Source: Faecimorpha stercoravium (GTDB lineage: Bacteria > Bacillota > Clostridia > Lachnospirales > Bianqueaceae). Taken from it: a stretch of 41,394 nucleotides of DNA. Position numbers and translations under genes: made by a program. Numbering within the stretch: position 1 is the stretch's first letter; each line of letters begins with the position of its first letter. This document shows positions 32,690 to 41,230 of this stretch, in pieces. The notes under the pieces were generated by a model that searched no databases, was not told the DNA's origin, and worked only from the letters and a program-made list of their open reading frames with translations. The stretch covers positions 1-41,394 of the forward strand of contig DVGT01000069.1 in the NCBI GenBank assembly GCA_018712555.1, written 5' to 3'.

Positions 32690-32707
32690 AGGCGGCTTAT
32701 CGCCGCC
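32690..32707 (-). promoter_or_regulatory. GC-rich hairpin between the two leader palindromes
   Basis: GGCGGC and GCCGCC pair around TTATC (5 bases). No T-run follows on the minus strand, so it is not a normal terminator. It sits midway between the twin palindromes in the transcribed leader. Confidence 0.5.
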
Positions 32708-32710
32708 GTT

Positions 32711-32728
32711 GGTTAGTTTTGGCTAACC
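32711..32728 (-). promoter_or_regulatory. Palindrome 1 at the expected transcription start of the iron/heme operon
   Basis: GGTTAGTTTTGGCTAACC: perfect arms GGTTAG and CTAACC around 6 bases. It begins about 7 bases after the -10 box, so a protein bound here would block transcription start. That position supports an operator for a metal- or heme-responsive repressor. The repressor is not encoded in this window. Confidence 0.65.
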
Positions 32729-32734
32729 TCCATA

Positions 32735-32763
32735 TTTATACCATATCTTTTCCTTACCGTCAA
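32735..32763 (-). promoter_or_regulatory. Promoter of the iron/heme operon
   Basis: Minus-strand -35 TTGACG (32758-32763), 17-bp spacer, -10 TATAAA (32735-32740) with an extended TGG. The leader to the flavodoxin start is about 90 bases. Confidence 0.78.
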
Positions 32764-32783
32764 GCTTTTCTTTCTATTTTCGC

Positions 32784-32820
32784 AAAAAAGAACCCGAAAC
32801 TCGCGATTCGGATTCTTTTT
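32784..32820. terminator. Terminator after the MFS gene
   Basis: AAGAACCCGAA pairs with TTCGGATTCTT with one mismatch. A-runs lie before it and T-runs after it, so it would work in both directions. It separates the MFS operon from the iron/heme operon promoter. Confidence 0.8.
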
Positions 32821-32827
32821 GCACGTA

Positions 32828-33994
32828 CTATGCTTTTCTTGTTTTTCTTTCTAGTTTCTCATGCATGAAGATCATCAGTACCAGGATCACCAATAAATAG
32901 CCCGGCAGCCAGGCAGCCGAAATATGGTTTGCGATCAGGCCGAAGAGCGGAGGAAGCGACAGGGAACCCACATAGGCGCAAGCCATCTGCACTCCAATCA
33001 CGGCCTGCGACTTTTCCTCTCCAAAATGCGCTGGTGTAGAATGAATAATACAAGGATAGATCGGTGCACAACCCAGTCCGATCAGAATCAAGCCTGCCAT
33101 GGCGATCATGTCCGGTCCAGGCAAGAAAAGAGCTGCCACTCCCACGACAATGATCCCCTGTCCCATTCGAATCATCTGCGTGTCATTCAGCTTAAAGGTA
33201 ATGAATCCACAGACCGCGCGTCCCAACGTGATCCCCAGATAAAACATGCTGGCCAGACTGGCCGTCGTATCCGCGCTGATTCCCTTCTGCAGCGTCAGAA
33301 AACTGCTGGCCCAGAGCCCTGCTGTCTGTTCGATACCGCAATAGCAGAAGAAACACAGCATGACCTCCTTCGCTCCTGGAATCCGGAAGATTTCCCACAA
33401 GGACAATGCTTTTCCCTGCTTCGCTTCTTTTCTTTCCACCCGAATATATTGGCCCTTCCACAGCGGCAGACTGATCAACAGAATGGCTGTCAGGGCCATC
33501 TGCAGAAACGCCACATAGCGGAAACCGCCGTTCCAGCCCGCGCCTCCGGTCAGCGCATATCCCATGATATAGGGGCCTACTGTAGCGCCAATCCCCCACA
33601 TGCAATGCAGCCAGCTCATATGGCGGCTCTTATAATGCAAGGCGACATAGTTATTCAGCGAGGCATCCACACTGCCTGCTCCCAAGCCATAAGGAATGGC
33701 CCATAAGCAGAGTCCCCAGAAAGAATGCGTAAAGGAGAAACCAAACAGAGCGATGGCCGTACAGGCCACACTGAAAGCTGTCACCTTTCCTGTCCCCAGT
33801 TTACGAGTCAACCGGTCACTTTGCAGACTGGAAACAATCGTTCCCAGGGATATGATCATGGAGATCGCCCCCATATAGGAGACCGGTACGCCGAACTCCG
33901 GATACATCGTGGGCCAGGCCGACCCTAATAGCGCATCCGGCAATCCCAGACTGATAAACGAAAGATAGATGATTGCTAAAAGCAGGTGTAACAT
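32828..33994 (-). CDS. MFS transporter
   Basis: A 388-residue membrane protein with about 11-12 hydrophobic helices. LPDALLGSAWP near residues 18-28 and the loop-2/3 segment SDRLTRKLGTGKV (59-71) fit the major facilitator superfamily, which moves small solutes with a proton or ion gradient. Substrate unknown. AAAGGAG lies before ATG 33994. It follows the SIS gene by 12 bases and ends the operon that begins at 40345. The SIS neighbour suggests a sugar substrate, but that is a guess. Confidence 0.92.
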   Translation of the reverse strand: MLHLLLAIIYLSFISLGLPDALLGSAWPTMYPEFGVPVSYMGAISMIISLGTIVSSLQSDRLTRKLGTGKVTAFSVACTAIALFGFSFTHSFWGLCLWAIPYGLGAGSVDASLNNYVALHYKSRHMSWLHCMWGIGATVGPYIMGYALTGGAGWNGGFRYVAFLQMALTAILLISLPLWKGQYIRVERKEAKQGKALSLWEIFRIPGAKEVMLCFFCYCGIEQTAGLWASSFLTLQKGISADTTASLASMFYLGITLGRAVCGFITFKLNDTQMIRMGQGIIVVGVAALFLPGPDMIAMAGLILIGLGCAPIYPCIIHSTPAHFGEEKSQAVIGVQMACAYVGSLSLPPLFGLIANHISAAWLPGYLLVILVLMIFMHEKLERKTRKA

Positions 33995-34006
33995 AAGAAA
34001 GCTCCT

Positions 34007-35095
34007 TTATTTTTCTACAAATGCTGTTTTTCTCGCCATTTCCCGCAACGGAGGATGATCTGGGTCGATGCCCAATCTCCTTGCAATATAAAATGGCAAT
34101 ATCTGGATTGCTATGCTCTGCAAAATGGGTTCGCTGACCTTCTCATTCCCGGGCACTATGATGTGGGGACAATGCAGTCCCTGGTTTTGCAGGTTCTCCC
34201 ATGTCTGTCGGTTACTGACCACGACGACTCGTCGTTCTAGCTGATCCTGCGCTATCCGAATCACTTCTCCGACCCGCGCAAGCAAAGGAGATTCCTCGCA
34301 ACAAAAGATCGTATATCTTCCCAGCGCAGGCGCAACAGTTTCTGTATGGGCAAATTCCTCTATCTGATAAAGATTCGCTTCCCATCGCAATACTTCTTTA
34401 CATTTGGCTCTTCCCATATATGCTGTAGAGATATTTCTCCCATAAGCCACTAAAGTGACACCTGCTGATTCTGTACAGCCATCTGTTAATGTTCGCCAGG
34501 ACTCTTCCTGTTTTAGCAATTTCTCTGCCTGATCTCCTAGAACAGCCGTCTGCTCCCATGCCTCCTCGCAATGTGCGCATGCAGCAGCTAGTAATAAGAG
34601 AGCATACGAGGTCAATGTATATACTTTCGTTCTGGGACCTATCCAAGAACCCGCGCATAATTCAATGATTCGATCGCTCTGACGTGCGATGGGACTTTGC
34701 GGTTCGTTAGTAATCGCAATCAGAAACGTTCGTTCCCTGATCGGTTCTAAGGCGTCCAACACCAGTTTCGAGCGTCCTTTTACACTGCAAATAATGATGG
34801 CCGTATGCTCTGATATCGTCTCTTGCCGATGCAATAGTTCAAATGGCTCCACTGCCTCTGCATATACACTTTCTCCACACAGATCATTCCAACACTGCGC
34901 CCCAAACATCGCATTTGCATAGGCGTCTCCACACCCCATGCATAGGACTTTCTCGATCTTTTGCTCCTCCATCATCCGCGCTATTTCTCGAATCTGCCTC
35001 TCCGCGTTCTGATGAAAAGAACGAAAAAGATCTGGCTGCTGTGCGATTTCCTGACTATAAAAACTGTAGGACGAATCTGATAGGAAGTTCTCCAT
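34007..35095 (-). CDS. SIS-domain sugar-phosphate protein (AgaS/FrlB/GlmS-isomerase-like)
   Basis: A 362-residue protein with two SIS folds. The first contains VLCMGCGDAYANAMF (about 50-64) and IIICSVKGRSKLVLDAL, where the SGxSxET-type phosphate loop normally sits (here VKGRSKL). The second includes VTLVAYGRNISTAYMGRAKCKEVLRW, the GRG-like start and the family's acid residue context. Relatives isomerise or deaminate amino-sugar or fructosamine phosphates, or merely bind them. AAGGGGGAG lies before ATG 35095. It sits 17 bases after the third exporter gene, an odd place for a cytoplasmic sugar enzyme. Reaction unassigned. Confidence 0.82.
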   Translation of the reverse strand: MENFLSDSSYSFYSQEIAQQPDLFRSFHQNAERQIREIARMMEEQKIEKVLCMGCGDAYANAMFGAQCWNDLCGESVYAEAVEPFELLHRQETISEHTAIIICSVKGRSKLVLDALEPIRERTFLIAITNEPQSPIARQSDRIIELCAGSWIGPRTKVYTLTSYALLLLAAACAHCEEAWEQTAVLGDQAEKLLKQEESWRTLTDGCTESAGVTLVAYGRNISTAYMGRAKCKEVLRWEANLYQIEEFAHTETVAPALGRYTIFCCEESPLLARVGEVIRIAQDQLERRVVVVSNRQTWENLQNQGLHCPHIIVPGNEKVSEPILQSIAIQILPFYIARRLGIDPDHPPLREMARKTAFVEK

Positions 35096-35112
35096 CTTTT
35101 GCTACTCCCCCT

Positions 35113-36936
35113 TTATTGATAGAATTGTGCCTGTGCCTGCCAGAGCGTCTTATACATGCCATCCTGCTCGATCAATGCCTTATGGTTTCCGCTTTGTATA
35201 AGTCTTCCATGATCGAACACCAAAATCTGCCGACAGAACCGACAACTGGATAATCGATGGGAAATGAAGATCACCATGCGATCCGGCGTAATACGGTGGA
35301 AACTCTCATAGACTTCTGCTTCCGTTCGCGGGTCTAGGGCTGCCGTTGGCTCATCCAAAATCATACAAGGTCCATTCTGATATAGGGCTCTGGCGATTGC
35401 GACCTTTTGCCCCTCGCCGCCTGAGATTTCCACCCCCGCTCCATCATACTGTTTATATAAAGCGGTTTCCAGGGTTACGTCCTTATCTTGCATCCAACAA
35501 TCCAAGCCCACTCTTGCAAGTACCTCTCTGACCTTCGCTGCGTCGTACTGCGCATTACAAGCAATCACTTCCCCCATCGACAATGCGGGTAAAGAAAAAT
35601 CTTGAAAGACAGCGCTGATCAGCCGCCTACATTGTACCAAAGGAATATGACGAATGTCAATTCCATTTAAACGAATACATCCTTTTTGTGGTTCATAGAA
35701 ACGACATAATAGCTTGATGAGTGTACTTTTACCCGAGCCATTGATTCCCACAACAGCTGTAGCCTCTCCCTGTCTAAAGGTACAGGACACGTTCTGAAGC
35801 ACCCATTCTTTCGTATCCGGATACCGAAAATACACATTCTGTACTTCCAGGATGTATGGTTTTTGAGGAAGGAACTCCTCTTTCTCCTGTTCTTCCTGTT
35901 CTTCCTGTTCTTCCGGAATCTCCAATAATGTGAAGTAAGGCTCCAGCAATTCTCCAAATCCAAGCAGTTCTCCCATCGTATTCACTACTCCCAGAACTGC
36001 CTGTGTAAAAATACGAATACTACTGATATAGACTAAGACCATACCTGTACTGATTTCTCCATGTAAAGCCTTCATGATCGCAAGTCCGTAAATACATAGA
36101 TCCAGTACCCCATTGCACAAAGCTGTCATGCATGGAATAAGAGCCCTCTCCTTCCCCAGTTTCTGCATGAGACGATATCCTATTGATGAACTCCATAACT
36201 TCTCAAACGCATTGCATAGAAACTCCCGCAATCCGTACAGACGAATCTCTTTTCCAAAATGATAGTCTGATATTAACTGCATATAGGCAAACGCGCTGCC
36301 ATTCGCTGCATTTGCCTCCTGATTTAATTTCGTAATCTGATGATTCTTCTTCGCCTGCATTCGAAAAGAAATGATCGAAAGGCCTGCTGATAGCGTAAGA
36401 ATCAGAACCAACGGGAACGGTCCGGTCCAGAATGATGGCACTGCATTCTTTTCTCCCAAGCTGAAGACCTGTATGAACGTCGCAAAGGCGAAGCACAGGC
36501 TAAAAAATCCCTGTATAAGGCTCTGTATTCGTGGAATCAGTGTTTCAAACTGAAACCCTCTCATTTTCGCCTGTTCTATACTGCGCTGTGCCTCCTGTAC
36601 TCGATTTGACATTATATCTTCCAGAGAATAATTCATCTGATGTACTCTCAGTTTCTCTTCAAAACGCAATTCGAATTGTGTAAAAAGAATTTCCTGCCAG
36701 CGATTCAGCAACGCTTTTCCCAGTACAATGCCTGCATTTAAGACTATCGCCCATATTGCGTATCCAATTAACGTGTCCCAATTGGCATCTGCAAGATAGG
36801 AATCAATGATACGCTGTGAGAAGATTAAATTGATAAAGGGTTGCCCCGCAGATAATACGTTGATAATCACCAGCAGCACTACCAGCATCGGTGTGATTCG
36901 AAAGAGGATTTTCAGTGCGTATACTATATTCTTCAT
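35113..36936 (-). CDS. ABC exporter 3, permease-ATPase fusion
   Basis: A 607-residue half-transporter: six membrane helices (about 1-330), then an ATPase with Walker A GINGSGKST near 394, Q-loop VFQD, signature ISGGEGQK near 504, Walker B MILDEPT near 522, and switch ISHR. All motifs are usable. Between the two parts is an EEQ-rich linker made by a 9-base DNA repeat (about 35887-35914). Its ATG overlaps the stop of exporter 2 by 4 bases, with GGGGG just ahead. It probably pairs with exporter 2; the substrate is unknown. Confidence 0.93.
   Translation of the reverse strand: MKNIVYALKILFRITPMLVVLLVIINVLSAGQPFINLIFSQRIIDSYLADANWDTLIGYAIWAIVLNAGIVLGKALLNRWQEILFTQFELRFEEKLRVHQMNYSLEDIMSNRVQEAQRSIEQAKMRGFQFETLIPRIQSLIQGFFSLCFAFATFIQVFSLGEKNAVPSFWTGPFPLVLILTLSAGLSIISFRMQAKKNHQITKLNQEANAANGSAFAYMQLISDYHFGKEIRLYGLREFLCNAFEKLWSSSIGYRLMQKLGKERALIPCMTALCNGVLDLCIYGLAIMKALHGEISTGMVLVYISSIRIFTQAVLGVVNTMGELLGFGELLEPYFTLLEIPEEQEEQEEQEKEEFLPQKPYILEVQNVYFRYPDTKEWVLQNVSCTFRQGEATAVVGINGSGKSTLIKLLCRFYEPQKGCIRLNGIDIRHIPLVQCRRLISAVFQDFSLPALSMGEVIACNAQYDAAKVREVLARVGLDCWMQDKDVTLETALYKQYDGAGVEISGGEGQKVAIARALYQNGPCMILDEPTAALDPRTEAEVYESFHRITPDRMVIFISHRLSSCRFCRQILVFDHGRLIQSGNHKALIEQDGMYKTLWQAQAQFYQ
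35887..35914. repeat. Short 9-bp tandem repeat in the exporter 3 linker
   Basis: Three copies of TTCCTGTTC in a row code for the repeating EEQ tripeptide between membrane and ATPase parts. Because the unit is 9 bp, gain or loss keeps the frame and only changes linker length. Confidence 0.75.
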
Positions 36937-38690
36937 ACTGTACCCCCTTTATAATATTGGCTCTGAATCGTAAACATTTCCTCGTAATATCCTTTCTTCG
37001 CCAATAGTTCCTGATGCGTACCTTCTTCTATAATTCTCCCTTCTTTCAGAACAAGCACACGATCACAAAATTGTGTCGAAGCCAATCTATGTGAGATGAA
37101 GATGGCGCTCCTGTCCTCCGTCATCTGTTCATACTGCCGGTAAAACGCTTGCTCTGCCAACGGATCCAATGCTGCGGTCGGTTCATCCAACAATAGCAGG
37201 GTGGCTCCCTGATACATGAGTCGGTACAGCGTTCTCGCCAGAATGAGTCGTTGTTCCTGACCACCGGAAAGCACCTTTCCCTCTTTGTGCAATAGTTTCG
37301 TAACTGGTGTGTTGACATCTGGAAAAGTCTCTTCTAATCCGACCTTTCGGATACATGTCTGCACTGCTTTTTCCGCTTGCGGCATCTGATCAAATGCTAT
37401 GTTTTCCGCCGCCGTCATCGGAAGAATATGGATGTCCTGAAAGGCCACCGCGAAATAAGTTTGCAGTTCTTCCGGCGCAAGTTCCTTGCCATCCACCAAA
37501 ATCTTTCCCGAAGTAGGTCGATATAACCCGCACAATAGTTTCACCAGCGTGGATTTGCCAGCTCCATTCTCTCCCACTAACGCAATCTTCTCTCCCGGCT
37601 TCCATATCATGTTGATATCCTTCAAAATCTCTGCGCCCTCTTCATGATATCGAAACGACACATGCTGAAGTTCCAACTGCGGAATGTGATCTTGGGACAA
37701 CGCTTCCTTCCCCTTCATCACTGGTAATTCCATGTACTCTCGAAATGCATCGACTTCCCGACTTCTCTGCGATATATAAGCGATACTCGTTGACAATTTA
37801 GATATAAATGCCGAAAACCCCGTAATCGCACTAAAGTAAAAAGTAAATTCTGAGATACCTAATTGATGTGTGAATAACCCCTGAAAGATGCAATAATATG
37901 CCAGGGCATCACGTAGAATCAACAATACCGTGTCGGAGATACCAATATAGACATTATAATAGGTAAGCTGCTGAGCCCATCGTATACGTTCTTGTATTAA
38001 CGCATGTATCTTGCCTCTCAGCCAATCTTGCATAGCATATAGTTTGATATCTTTATGACTCTTCTCGCTCTGGATGTAGGAAAACAGATAGTTTATCTTT
38101 CTTTCTATATCCACCCCTTCTTCCTTCTGATGATGTTGTCTTTTTAAAAAAAGATTCACAAATATAAGGTGTATCACAGATGTGAAAATCAGAATCGTTA
38201 CGACCCATATATCAAGCGCCGCAACCATTCCCACATACAAGACAATGCTTAGGACACTGCTCCAAAGTTGTCCCAGTCTCGTGAGCATTCCGGTGATACC
38301 CAGCGCGTCATTCGTTAAAGTATGTAATACATACTGAAATCGGTTTTGTCCCTCCTTACTTTCTATGTAAGCATAGTCTAATTCCATATTCTTGCGAAAT
38401 AAATCCGCTAAATAATGAATCTTATTATTCATGAGATGCGTATCATAACTGGCATCCACATAAGCACGAACAATATTGCAGCTCGTCAGCAATACAATAA
38501 GTCCCGCGACTCCAAACCATAACATGTTCCTCGTGATTTGCCCGGAGATTCCATCCAGTACCACAACTGGCAAATACATACTGATCCACGGTACGAATAC
38601 TCCTACGAGAGTCTGCAATCCCAAGATCCCCAGAATCGCTTTCTCGTACTTCCACGTTTTTTTCATGACATATAGAATATTGTTTTTCAT
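36933..38690 (-). CDS. ABC exporter 2, permease-ATPase fusion
   Basis: A 585-residue half-transporter with an N-terminal six-helix domain (about 15-320) and an ATPase carrying Walker A GENGAGKST near 372, Q-loop AFQD, signature LSGGQEQR near 474, Walker B LLLLDEPT near 496, and switch ISHR. All motifs look intact. Its length and style match exporter 3, with which it likely forms a heterodimer. ATG 38690 overlaps the exporter 1 stop by 4 bases, with GGGGAG ahead. Export of a peptide, lipid or drug is typical for the family; no precursor peptide gene is visible nearby. Confidence 0.93.
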   Translation of the reverse strand: MKNNILYVMKKTWKYEKAILGILGLQTLVGVFVPWISMYLPVVVLDGISGQITRNMLWFGVAGLIVLLTSCNIVRAYVDASYDTHLMNNKIHYLADLFRKNMELDYAYIESKEGQNRFQYVLHTLTNDALGITGMLTRLGQLWSSVLSIVLYVGMVAALDIWVVTILIFTSVIHLIFVNLFLKRQHHQKEEGVDIERKINYLFSYIQSEKSHKDIKLYAMQDWLRGKIHALIQERIRWAQQLTYYNVYIGISDTVLLILRDALAYYCIFQGLFTHQLGISEFTFYFSAITGFSAFISKLSTSIAYISQRSREVDAFREYMELPVMKGKEALSQDHIPQLELQHVSFRYHEEGAEILKDINMIWKPGEKIALVGENGAGKSTLVKLLCGLYRPTSGKILVDGKELAPEELQTYFAVAFQDIHILPMTAAENIAFDQMPQAEKAVQTCIRKVGLEETFPDVNTPVTKLLHKEGKVLSGGQEQRLILARTLYRLMYQGATLLLLDEPTAALDPLAEQAFYRQYEQMTEDRSAIFISHRLASTQFCDRVLVLKEGRIIEEGTHQELLAKKGYYEEMFTIQSQYYKGGTV

Positions 38691-40345
38691 GATCCTATTC
38701 TCCCCGCTTCACCATTCCTTACCTCATAGATCGTTTGACAGATCTGCTGTACTCTTTTGTCATGTGTTGCCACAATACAGATGTGTTCTTTCGCAATATT
38801 CTGCAACGTACGTATGAAGATTTGAATCGATTCTTCATCTAGATTGGCTGTGGGTTCATCAAACAACATCACCTTTTTTCCTTGATAAAGCGCACGAGCA
38901 ATCGCGATTCTCTGCATCTGTCCACTGGACATCGCCTGTTCTCCGTCTCCGATCCATGTCTCAAATCCCTGATCCAGGCCTTTAATATATTCCCAGATAT
39001 TTGCCATTTTCGCGCACTGTGTCATTTTTTCATCATCCCTAGATTGCGCCATACAGATGTTTCCCGCCACTGTATCTCGAAAAATCAACTGGTCAGGTGG
39101 TACATACGCGCAATATCCGCATCCTATATTCTGTATGTTCGTTTCAGAGTCTCCCATATGCAGATACACCCCGCCATTCGTCGGGATATATAAACCGGAA
39201 ATTGCCTTAAGCAGTGTACTTTTTCCACTCCCACTTTCTCCCACAATCGCTGAGATGTTTCCCACCGGGAAACTTGCATTCACCTGCTGAAGTACCATGG
39301 ATTCTCCATAGGCAAAAGAAAGGTTTTTGACCTCCACACTTTGAATCTTCTCTTGATTCTTAATAAGTTTCCTCTCATATACTGTTTTTTCCTGCTCCAA
39401 TTCATAAATAACACGTAGTCTTCTAGCGGATACGATCGACTGATTGGCTTTTGAGATCACGTCCCCTAAAGCAGTAAACGGCCAGATGATATAATTGGAT
39501 AATTGTACAACCCCAATCAGGGCTCCTACCTCCAGTTCTCCCTGTAGCACAAAATATGCCCCGCCAGCCATCGAAATCATCATCATAGATGTACCTAGAA
39601 CATTATTCAGGAAAGAGGAACCGCCCTCGGCCACGCCTAATCTTCTGGCGCTTTCGATCTTTCGTTCTAACAACTGGTCTGTCTTCTGTCCCAATATTCT
39701 TCCCATTGTACATGTCTTTAGAATCAAAATCTTATCTAAGATTTCCTGAAGATAGACCCGAATCCTCTCCTCATTTTCCTTATCCGCTTTACTCATCTTC
39801 TGTACAATCGGTGAGAAGACAGCGACACAAAAGATCAGCAACGGAACAACACAGATCAGAATCAAGGCCATCTTCCAATTCAAAAAGAACAGATACACAA
39901 GCGCTAAAATCGTTGTGAGTCCATTCGATACCGTCTTCCTCAAAATAGATGGAATACAATCCGCCACATGCTCCACATCCGCTGTTAAATATGTCATATA
40001 TTCTCCTACGTGCTTTTTCTGCAGTGCAAGTAACGAAGCGTGATATATACGATTTTCCAGTTCACCTCGCATACGTTGGCTAGTCCGGTTCACCGCCATT
40101 CGATACGCGACCATGGTCATGAGTCCCATGAGCCCTTCTAATCCCAGAAAGAAAATAGCCCAAATCACATTCCTTCCAATGGATTGTTCCAGATTTCCCG
40201 CCGCGATATTCACCAGATTCATCAGCACTGTAGTCATTCCCATATTAACGACTCCCATCGCGATTCCGGCGAGGGATAGCAGAAGAAGATATCCTCGAGT
40301 CCCCCTAGTCTGTTTCCATATCCACTTCAATCCATATTCCTTCAT
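38687..40345 (-). CDS. ABC exporter 1, permease-ATPase fusion with altered ATPase motifs
   Basis: A 552-residue half-transporter: six helices (about 15-300) and an ATPase with Walker A GESGSGKST near 368, Walker B VMLFDEPT near 489 and switch ATHD. Two motifs depart from consensus: the signature reads MSSGQ for LSGGQ (near 472), and the Q-loop region reads YVPPDQ for the usual YVPQ. It is therefore a degenerate-site candidate, or a slow ATPase. It is the first gene of the operon. GGGGGCGAGATC lies ahead of ATG 40345 and the promoter is at 40396-40424. Confidence 0.92.
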   Translation of the reverse strand: MKEYGLKWIWKQTRGTRGYLLLLSLAGIAMGVVNMGMTTVLMNLVNIAAGNLEQSIGRNVIWAIFFLGLEGLMGLMTMVAYRMAVNRTSQRMRGELENRIYHASLLALQKKHVGEYMTYLTADVEHVADCIPSILRKTVSNGLTTILALVYLFFLNWKMALILICVVPLLIFCVAVFSPIVQKMSKADKENEERIRVYLQEILDKILILKTCTMGRILGQKTDQLLERKIESARRLGVAEGGSSFLNNVLGTSMMMISMAGGAYFVLQGELEVGALIGVVQLSNYIIWPFTALGDVISKANQSIVSARRLRVIYELEQEKTVYERKLIKNQEKIQSVEVKNLSFAYGESMVLQQVNASFPVGNISAIVGESGSGKSTLLKAISGLYIPTNGGVYLHMGDSETNIQNIGCGYCAYVPPDQLIFRDTVAGNICMAQSRDDEKMTQCAKMANIWEYIKGLDQGFETWIGDGEQAMSSGQMQRIAIARALYQGKKVMLFDEPTANLDEESIQIFIRTLQNIAKEHICIVATHDKRVQQICQTIYEVRNGEAGRIGS

Positions 40346-40392
40346 GATCTCGCCCCCATTCTTCCAATATGTTCTGAGTGCTTCCTGCTAAG

Positions 40393-40433
40393 AACAGTAT
40401 AACATATAGTGCCTCGTAACGCAAGATACTGTT
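40393..40433. promoter_or_regulatory. Inverted repeat around the ABC operon promoter
   Basis: AACAGTAT (40393-40400) and ATACTGTT (40426-40433) are exact inverted repeats 33 bp apart, about three helical turns. One overlaps the -10 and the other sits beside the -35. A third ATACTGT at 40471-40477 overlaps the divergent promoter. Likely operator half-sites. Confidence 0.55.
40396..40424 (-). promoter_or_regulatory. Promoter of the ABC / SIS / MFS operon
   Basis: Minus-strand -35 TTGCGT (40419-40424), 17-bp spacer, -10 TATACT (40396-40401). Confidence 0.65.
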
Positions 40434-40447
40434 GTATATTTTCCTAT

Positions 40448-40475
40448 TTGTTTCACGCAGTCTTTGTACTATACT
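40448..40475 (+). promoter_or_regulatory. Promoter of the acetyltransferase gene
   Basis: -35 TTGTTT (40448-40453), 16-bp spacer, -10 TATACT (40470-40475), overlapped by the small palindrome ATACTGTAT (40471-40479). Confidence 0.55.
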
Positions 40476-40511
40476 GTATCTGATCTCATATAAGAAAGAA
40501 GGTTGTATTTC

Positions 40512-41156
40512 ATGAGTATGAAAGAACGTTTGCATACGGGAGAACTCTATCTCCCCGATGATCCCGAAATTGTTTCTCTTCAGCAGGAATGCCTGGAACG
40601 TCTCTATGAATATAATGCGACACGTCCCCATGAATCTGAAAAACGAGCGGCTTTACTCCAGGAGATGTTTGCACAGATCGGAGAAGGCTGCTACATTGAA
40701 CCTCCTCTCCGTTCCAATTGGGGTGGATACCATGTACATTTTGGCAATCACGTATATGCCAATTTCAACTTGACTCTGGTCGATGATACTCATATTTATG
40801 TGGGTGACCATACCATGATTGGTCCTAATGTGACCATCGCCACCGCGGGACATCCTCTTCTTCCCGAATTGCGTGAGAAAAACTACCAGTACAACATGCC
40901 TGTCCACATCGGCCGCAATTGCTGGATCGGGGCCGGTGCCATCATCCTACCCGGCGTTACGATTGGCGATCATACCGTAGTCGGTGCCGGAAACATTGTG
41001 ACTAAGGATTTACCTTCCAGCATTGTAGCTGTCGGTAATCCCTGTCATGTTTTACGTCCTATCGGCGCACATGATCGAGAGTATTATTTTCGAGAACATC
41101 GAATAGATCCGTCTTTCCTTGATTATTCCGATGCTGCAGAGCCGCCTGTCCAGTAA
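40512..41156 (+). CDS. Sugar O-acetyltransferase, hexapeptide-repeat family (maltose/galactoside type)
   Basis: A 214-residue left-handed beta-helix enzyme moving acetyl from acetyl-CoA to a sugar hydroxyl. Features: N-terminal MKERLHTGELYLPDD segment of the Maa/LacA group, YANFNLTLVDD, the catalytic His in ATAGHPLLPE (near 119), and hexapeptide runs IGRNCWIGAGAIILPGVTIG and VVGAGNIVTKDLP. Natural substrates of this group are often unknown; it may detoxify non-metabolised sugars. ATG 40512 has GAAGG at 9-base spacing. It is divergent from the ABC operon and shares its control region; the repeat element copy 2 begins 74 bp after its stop. Confidence 0.93.
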   Translation: MSMKERLHTGELYLPDDPEIVSLQQECLERLYEYNATRPHESEKRAALLQEMFAQIGEGCYIEPPLRSNWGGYHVHFGNHVYANFNLTLVDDTHIYVGDHTMIGPNVTIATAGHPLLPELREKNYQYNMPVHIGRNCWIGAGAIILPGVTIGDHTVVGAGNIVTKDLPSSIVAVGNPCHVLRPIGAHDREYYFREHRIDPSFLDYSDAAEPPVQ

Positions 41157-41230
41157 AGTAATCTATCGAGAGTAAAATTCTGAATCTCGATTGGCTCCCA
41201 ATTTCTGGAATGGTGGCCCTCAAAAGAAAA

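Noticed and set aside
32690..32707. Terminator or attenuator in the iron operon leader
   Set aside because: The GC-rich stem has no T-tract on the minus strand, so I list it as a leader hairpin and not as a terminator.
32640..32763. Classical Fur box upstream of the iron operon
   Set aside because: No sequence close to TGATAATnATTATCA is seen; the palindromes present are GGTTAG-N6-CTAACC.
40346..40511. Small peptide gene feeding the ABC exporters
   Set aside because: The gap is filled by two promoters and repeated sites; I found no short frame with a ribosome binding site.
41160..41195. Terminator after the acetyltransferase gene
   Set aside because: Only a 7-bp stem (ATCGAGA / TCTCGAT) with a 13-base loop and no T-tract; too weak to call.
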